From positions 1-56,881 of the forward strand of contig NZ_LRAC01000145.1 of assembly GCF_001517085.1 (NCBI RefSeq): a stretch of DNA of 56,881 nucleotides, given 5' to 3'. The notes below the pieces were generated by a model. That model was not told where the DNA came from, searched no databases, and was given only the letters and a program-made list of their open reading frames with translations. The DNA is from Paenibacillus sp. DMB5 (GTDB lineage: Bacteria > Bacillota > Bacilli > Paenibacillales > Paenibacillaceae). The position numbers and the translations under genes are program-made. Of the stretch, positions 52,958 through 56,881 are shown one piece after another (within the stretch, counting starts at the first letter, position 1; each line of letters opens with the position of its first letter).

Positions 52958-53662
52958 TTAAGCAATCGTGAACCGGTAATTCCCCGATCCTATGGTCAGC
53001 TTCCGGACACCGGCGTTCTCTTCTGCGGATAGAACCCCGCTTACATGATCCAGCGCTTCCCCGCTCTCCAAAATCCTCCCCCGCTGCCCGGACGGCAGTA
53101 CGAGCTCAGCCGTAGTATTGGCCGGGACCGTTATCTTCAGCTCCAGTGAACCATCTGCCAGCTTGCTCCATGCTGACCGGATTGGTCCGTATACGGAACT
53201 GTAGGAAGCTTCCGCCCAAGTGAGCTGACCGCCCGGCTGGGGCTGGATGCGGATTTTTTTGTAGCCCGGCTCGATAAGCTCGATCCCCCCGGCAATACGG
53301 TAGAGCCAGTCCCCGACAGCGCCGTAAGCATAATGGTTGTAAGAGTTCATATTGTCGCTCCAGAAGGAGCCGTCCGGCTTGATTCCATCCCAGTGCTCCC
53401 AGATCGTCGTCGCCCCCTGAAGGACGGAATACAGCCAGGAAGGGTATTCCTTCTGCAGCACCAGCTCATAGGCCAGGTCGGTGTACCCGAAGCGGGAGAG
53501 GACCAGGCACAGATACGGCGTCCCCACAAAGCCGGTCGTCAGATGGGTTCCGTTTTCTTTTACATGATCAGCAAGCATCGCAGCCGTACGCGGACGGTCT
53601 TTTTCCTCCAAAAGATCGAACATCAGCACAACTGCATAAGCCGTTTGTGTGGGAGAGGCCAC
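52958..53662 (-). CDS. GH78 alpha-L-rhamnosidase, C-terminal fragment (frameshifted)
   Basis: C-terminal 234 aa of the rhamnosidase: end of the alpha/alpha barrel (MASPTQTAYAVVLMFDLLEE, TTIWEHWDGIKPDGSFW, NSYNHYAYGAVGDWLYRIAG) and the terminal sandwich. The open frame extends upstream of its GTG to about 53683 as F-V-T-P-S-G-R-V. One base is missing at 53683/53684; restoring it joins the upstream frame R-A-F-R-E to F-V-T-P-S. The combined protein is about 888 aa, normal for GH78. The catalytic base region and sugar-contact aromatic residues lie in this half, so neither part alone should work. Confidence 0.9.
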   Translation of the reverse strand: MASPTQTAYAVVLMFDLLEEKDRPRTAAMLADHVKENGTHLTTGFVGTPYLCLVLSRFGYTDLAYELVLQKEYPSWLYSVLQGATTIWEHWDGIKPDGSFWSDNMNSYNHYAYGAVGDWLYRIAGGIELIEPGYKKIRIQPQPGGQLTWAEASYSSVYGPIRSAWSKLADGSLELKITVPANTTAELVLPSGQRGRILESGEALDHVSGVLSAEENAGVRKLTIGSGNYRFTIA

Positions 53663-53676
53663 CCGGCCGCTTGGCG

Positions 53677-55623
53677 TTACGAATCCTCACGGAAAGCGCG
53701 GATGATATTGCCGTGCAGCTGACGGTATTTCTCAGCCTCCTCCTGTTGCCCGGTTACCTCTGCGGTTTTGGCCAAAAGCTCTGTTGAATAGGCAAAAAAA
53801 GCGGTGGCGATCAAATCCTTCGGCGTTGCCCCAATGTAGCTGTTCTCCTTCGCATCCAGCCCCAGCCAGTCTCCAAAGTGGTGGCCGGTGTTCCACAGGA
53901 ATTCATGCTCGCCCTGGGCACGGATATATTCCACCCAAGCCTTCATGCTGGGATACTGCTGCTTCAGTATACGGACGTCCCCGTAGCACTGGTAAAGTGT
54001 CCACGGACAAATGACGGCGGCATCCCCCCAGGCAGAAGATCCATAACCTGCTGTCGGGATGTCAGGAATGACATGCGGCACTCTTCCGTCCGCCTCCTGG
54101 TCGGCAGCGAGATCCTTTAACCATTTTTCAAAAAAAGGCACCACATTCATATTAAAGGCCGCCGTACGGATGAACACCTGCGCATCGCCCGTCCAGCCGA
54201 GTCTTTCGTCACGCTGCGGGCAGTCGGTCGGCACATCGAGGAAATTCCCTTTTTGGCCCCACAGAATATTATGCTGCAGCTGGTTCACCAGCTCATCCGA
54301 GCAGCTGAAGCTGCCGGTCTGCTCCAGATCAGAATGGATCACACAGCCGGTGAACTGTTCCAGCAGCTGATCGTGCGGCACACCCGTCACTTGGACATAA
54401 CGGAAGCCCTGGAATGTAAAATGCGGCTCAAATGTCTCCGGCTCTCCGCCCCGGCAGATATAAGTCACGGTCTGCTTGGCGGAACGCAGGTTACCGGTAT
54501 AAAAATTACCGTCCCGGTCCAGCACCTCGGCATGCTGCAGCGTAACCACTGTACCGGCTTCAGCATCTACTCTAAATCTGACCCAGCCGACCATATTCTG
54601 GCCCATATCCAGCACAGTTGCTCCTGCCGGTGTAGTTATGACCGCGATAGGCTTAATGGTTTCAACAATCCGGGCCGGCTCGTTCTCCTGGGCTACCAGC
54701 AGCGGAGGCGGAGCGTCCGTTAGTGCCGCTTGCTTCCAATGGTGGCCCGCAAAGTTGGGAGAAGCCCATCCTTCAGGCTCAAGCCGCGCATCATAGGTTT
54801 CACCGTGATACAGCTCTGACATCAGCAGCGGTCCGGTTGAAGTGCGCCAGCTGCCGTCTGTGACAATGATTTGTTCCGAGCCGTCGGCTAATGTAATATG
54901 CAGTTGAACGAGTAACGCACGCTGTTTGCCGTAATGGTCTTTGCCTCCGTCCCAGGCCAAATAGCCTTTGTACCAGCCGTTCCCTACGATACAGCCAAGT
55001 GTATTCCCGCCCGCCGTGAGCATCCGGGTCACATCATAGGTCTGATACTGCAGCCGTTTGTTGTAGCTCGTCCAGCCGGGGTTGAACAGTGTATCATCCG
55101 CCGGGGAACCGTTTACATATAATCTGTACAAGCCAAGTGATGTTGCGTAAATGCGCGCAGAGACAGCACCGGCAGGAAGCTCGAATTGTGTGCGGAAATA
55201 ATCGCACGGGTCTTCGCTTTTCTCAGTGAGCTGCCCGGGAACGGGTGCCGTTATCCAGCTCGCCTGCCAGTTTTGCGTTGAGAGCAATCCCGTTTCCCAG
55301 TATGCCGGTGCGCTCCAGGCTGAGCCGTTACCTTCGGAATCCCATGCCCGGATTCTGAAGTAATAACGGGTGCGCGGCTGTAAGGTTTTCCCCTGGTATT
55401 CTATGTGCACACTGGAATCGGATACGACCTTTCCGGTATCCCACACGAGCTCTGCTTCTGCTTCAAAAGACGGATCACAGCCCGCCTGAATCTGATATGC
55501 GGATTGGATGAAGCCTCTTGTCTCCGCCTGGATCTGCCAGCTGAGCCGAGGGTTAAGATCATCCATTCCTAAGGGATTTCTTCTGTAATCCACCATTAGG
55601 TTTAACACTTTACACTGGGTCAT
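53677..55623 (-). CDS. GH78 alpha-L-rhamnosidase, N-terminal fragment (frameshifted)
   Basis: First 648 aa of the enzyme that removes alpha-L-rhamnose from rhamnogalacturonan, flavonoid or other glycosides. An FN3-like N-terminal domain (about 1-110, YYFRIRAWDSEGNGSAWSAP) leads to rhamnosidase N and concanavalin-like domains (GNGWYKGYLAWDGGKDHYG) and the barrel with CPQRDERLGWTGDAQ near residue 472, the conserved acid-bearing motif. No signal peptide. AAAGGAG lies seven bases before the ATG. The frame ends RAFREDS at a premature TAA after an apparent one-base deletion. Divergent from an AraC regulator, 214 bases apart. Confidence 0.92.
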   Translation of the reverse strand: MTQCKVLNLMVDYRRNPLGMDDLNPRLSWQIQAETRGFIQSAYQIQAGCDPSFEAEAELVWDTGKVVSDSSVHIEYQGKTLQPRTRYYFRIRAWDSEGNGSAWSAPAYWETGLLSTQNWQASWITAPVPGQLTEKSEDPCDYFRTQFELPAGAVSARIYATSLGLYRLYVNGSPADDTLFNPGWTSYNKRLQYQTYDVTRMLTAGGNTLGCIVGNGWYKGYLAWDGGKDHYGKQRALLVQLHITLADGSEQIIVTDGSWRTSTGPLLMSELYHGETYDARLEPEGWASPNFAGHHWKQAALTDAPPPLLVAQENEPARIVETIKPIAVITTPAGATVLDMGQNMVGWVRFRVDAEAGTVVTLQHAEVLDRDGNFYTGNLRSAKQTVTYICRGGEPETFEPHFTFQGFRYVQVTGVPHDQLLEQFTGCVIHSDLEQTGSFSCSDELVNQLQHNILWGQKGNFLDVPTDCPQRDERLGWTGDAQVFIRTAAFNMNVVPFFEKWLKDLAADQEADGRVPHVIPDIPTAGYGSSAWGDAAVICPWTLYQCYGDVRILKQQYPSMKAWVEYIRAQGEHEFLWNTGHHFGDWLGLDAKENSYIGATPKDLIATAFFAYSTELLAKTAEVTGQQEEAEKYRQLHGNIIRAFREDS

Positions 55624-55837
55624 TTAAGCCGCTCCTTTAAGTAAGATGTAGTCCTCAGGCCGTTCACGGTTTCCTGTCTCCCTTCCGTTTCCGGCATTTC
55701 TACGTCTATTGTATGGGGCAGATTCGTTGTATATGGGGGCTGTTCCGGACATTCTTATAGGCTGATCTGGACATTCCCAGCCTGATTGCTTAGGATGAAG
55801 TCAGTATATTATCCAACGCTGAAAAGGAGTAATCCGC

Positions 55838-56716
55838 ATGACCGTCAGACGCAGCAGCTTCGTGATGTCGGGCCAGGCGTTTTTTGGACCGGATATTCCC
55901 GTCTATGTTAACCGTGCCTACGAAAATTTCGAGCTGCATGAGCATTCTCATGAATTCGTCGAAATTACATATGTCAGTGAAGGCTCAGGGGTTCATTACA
56001 TTGACGATGAGGCACTGCCGGTGGAGCATGGAACCCTGTTCTTTATCCCCGTCGGGCGCAGCCATGTGTTCCGGCCCAGAACAACCAAGAAGGACCGGCC
56101 GCTGATCGTATATAACTGCCTTTTTCCGGTGGACTATTTGACCGGGCTCCGGGGGGCTTTTCCGCAGGCTGCGGATATTTGTGATTATTTCGCAGATGAG
56201 CATATGCCCTGGTTCTCCATAAAAGACACAACCGGAGCCTACCATTCGCATTTCCAGGAGCTGTACAGCGAGTTCTCGGCCAGGCTGCCGGGGTATTTGG
56301 CCGTTATAGCCGCGCTCATTGTGCGGCTGCTGACCGGCCTGTACAGACAGCAGCTGCAGACCGGCACATCTATAGGGGCGAGACCGCAATGGATGGCGGT
56401 CGAAGAAGCCATCGCCAGCATGAAAATCCATTATGCCGGCGGTCTGACGCTCAGCGGGATGGCCGCTGCAGCCAACCTCAGTGAGCGGCAGTTCAGCCGG
56501 CTCTTCCGGCAGCAGACCGGCATGAGCTTCACCGCTTACCTGCACAATATCCGCATGGACGCTGCCTGCCGGCTGCTTGCGGGCACCAGCCACAGCGTTG
56601 CCGAGATTGCTGCAGCCGTCGGCTATGCCGATCTGAAATTTTTCTACCAGCTGTTCAGGCGGAAGATAGGCATGGCCCCCCGGCAGTACCGGCTTAGTGT
56701 GCGGGCTGAGGAGTAA
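55838..56716 (+). CDS. AraC-family transcriptional regulator (rhamnosidase-linked)
   Basis: 292 aa. N-terminal cupin with FELHEHSHEFVEITYVSEGS and GTLFFIPVGRSHVFRP; C-terminal helix-turn-helix pair with LTLSGMAAAANLSERQFSRL and VAEIAAAVGYADLKFFYQLF. The layout is that of RhaR/RhaS-like regulators, and the gene is divergent from the GH78 rhamnosidase, so rhamnose-responsive control is likely but inferred. AAAGGAG precedes the ATG by nine bases. No gene is seen in the 55624-55837 gap. Confidence 0.93.
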   Translation: MTVRRSSFVMSGQAFFGPDIPVYVNRAYENFELHEHSHEFVEITYVSEGSGVHYIDDEALPVEHGTLFFIPVGRSHVFRPRTTKKDRPLIVYNCLFPVDYLTGLRGAFPQAADICDYFADEHMPWFSIKDTTGAYHSHFQELYSEFSARLPGYLAVIAALIVRLLTGLYRQQLQTGTSIGARPQWMAVEEAIASMKIHYAGGLTLSGMAAAANLSERQFSRLFRQQTGMSFTAYLHNIRMDAACRLLAGTSHSVAEIAAAVGYADLKFFYQLFRRKIGMAPRQYRLSVRAEE

Positions 56717-56785
56717 CTAGGAACAGGGGCGGCTGTTTCGAGGCGCGGGGCGGGGTAGCTTTTGTGTGGGGATTAGTGGAGGAAG

Positions 56786-56881
56786 GGGATTTTTCCCCTT
56801 AATGGTGGGCTCGGGACGGGGGGTTGGCCTATTTAATGGGATTTTTCCCTTTAATGGCGGGCTTAGGACGGGGATATGGCT
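56786..56881. repeat. Start of a 52-bp direct repeat at the window edge
   Basis: GGGATTTTTCCC followed by TTAATGG-GGGCT and GGACGGGG occurs at 56786 and again at 56838, a 52-base period, and runs off the window end. Non-coding and G-rich. Copy number cannot be judged from here. Confidence 0.6.

Overview
This 56.9 kb window looks like the chromosome of a Paenibacillus or close relative. The supporting signs are moderate GC, strong AAGGAGG-type ribosome binding sites with occasional TTG/GTG starts, YesM/YesN-type two-component and large membrane AraC regulators, LplABC-type sugar ABC importers, and surface proteins ending in three SLH domains. The genus is inferred from gene content, not from a marker gene. 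No rRNA, tRNA, CRISPR array, insertion sequence or phage gene was seen.

Layout. (1) 42-10167 is a probable alpha-galactoside module: a leftward binding protein and two permeases, a leftward YesM/YesN sensor pair, and a rightward LacI regulator with a GH36 alpha-galactosidase. (2) 10381-19009 holds unrelated genes: a chemoreceptor, a pyridoxamine-oxidase-fold stress protein, a scrap of an ABC permease, a sodium-coupled transporter, a 1.1k-residue YVTN/FN3/SLH surface protein and an AlkD-like protein. (3) 19387-21963 is a divergent pair: an unusual ArsR-type regulator and a GH43 enzyme. (4) 22598-35003 is a leftward rhamnogalacturonan block (GH105, PL26/YetA-like, GH28, LplB, LplC, binding protein, membrane AraC sensor) with a divergent AraC regulator. 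(5) 35079-40310 has a degenerate HD-GYP protein and an M14 metallopeptidase with SLH domains. (6) 40691-45938 is a leftward arabinan operon: GH51, a double GH43 and a single GH43. (7) 46233-56716 carries an orphan histidine kinase, two AraC regulators, a GH95 fucosidase, a small membrane protein, a P-loop kinase-like gene, a RarD-type permease and a GH78 rhamnosidase.

How it works together. None of the ten or so glycan-cleaving proteins has a visible signal peptide, while binding proteins have lipoboxes and only the two SLH proteins are exported to the wall. This fits uptake of oligosaccharides made by secreted enzymes elsewhere, followed by cytoplasmic debranching: alpha-galactose, arabinose/xylose, rhamnose, fucose and unsaturated galacturonate are all served. 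Each block has its own regulator (LacI, ArsR, YesMN or AraC).

Oddities. Four genes (GH105, M14-SLH, P-loop kinase, GH78) are each broken by what looks like a single missing base, all between 33.7 and 53.7 kb. This is either assembly error or real decay. Two arrays of 51-bp repeats lie just beyond the 3' ends of two AraC-type regulator genes, and an 11-bp helically phased repeat and two further dispersed repeat families fill other gaps. The GH28 protein lacks two normally conserved active-site residues, and the HD-GYP protein lacks its HD histidine.
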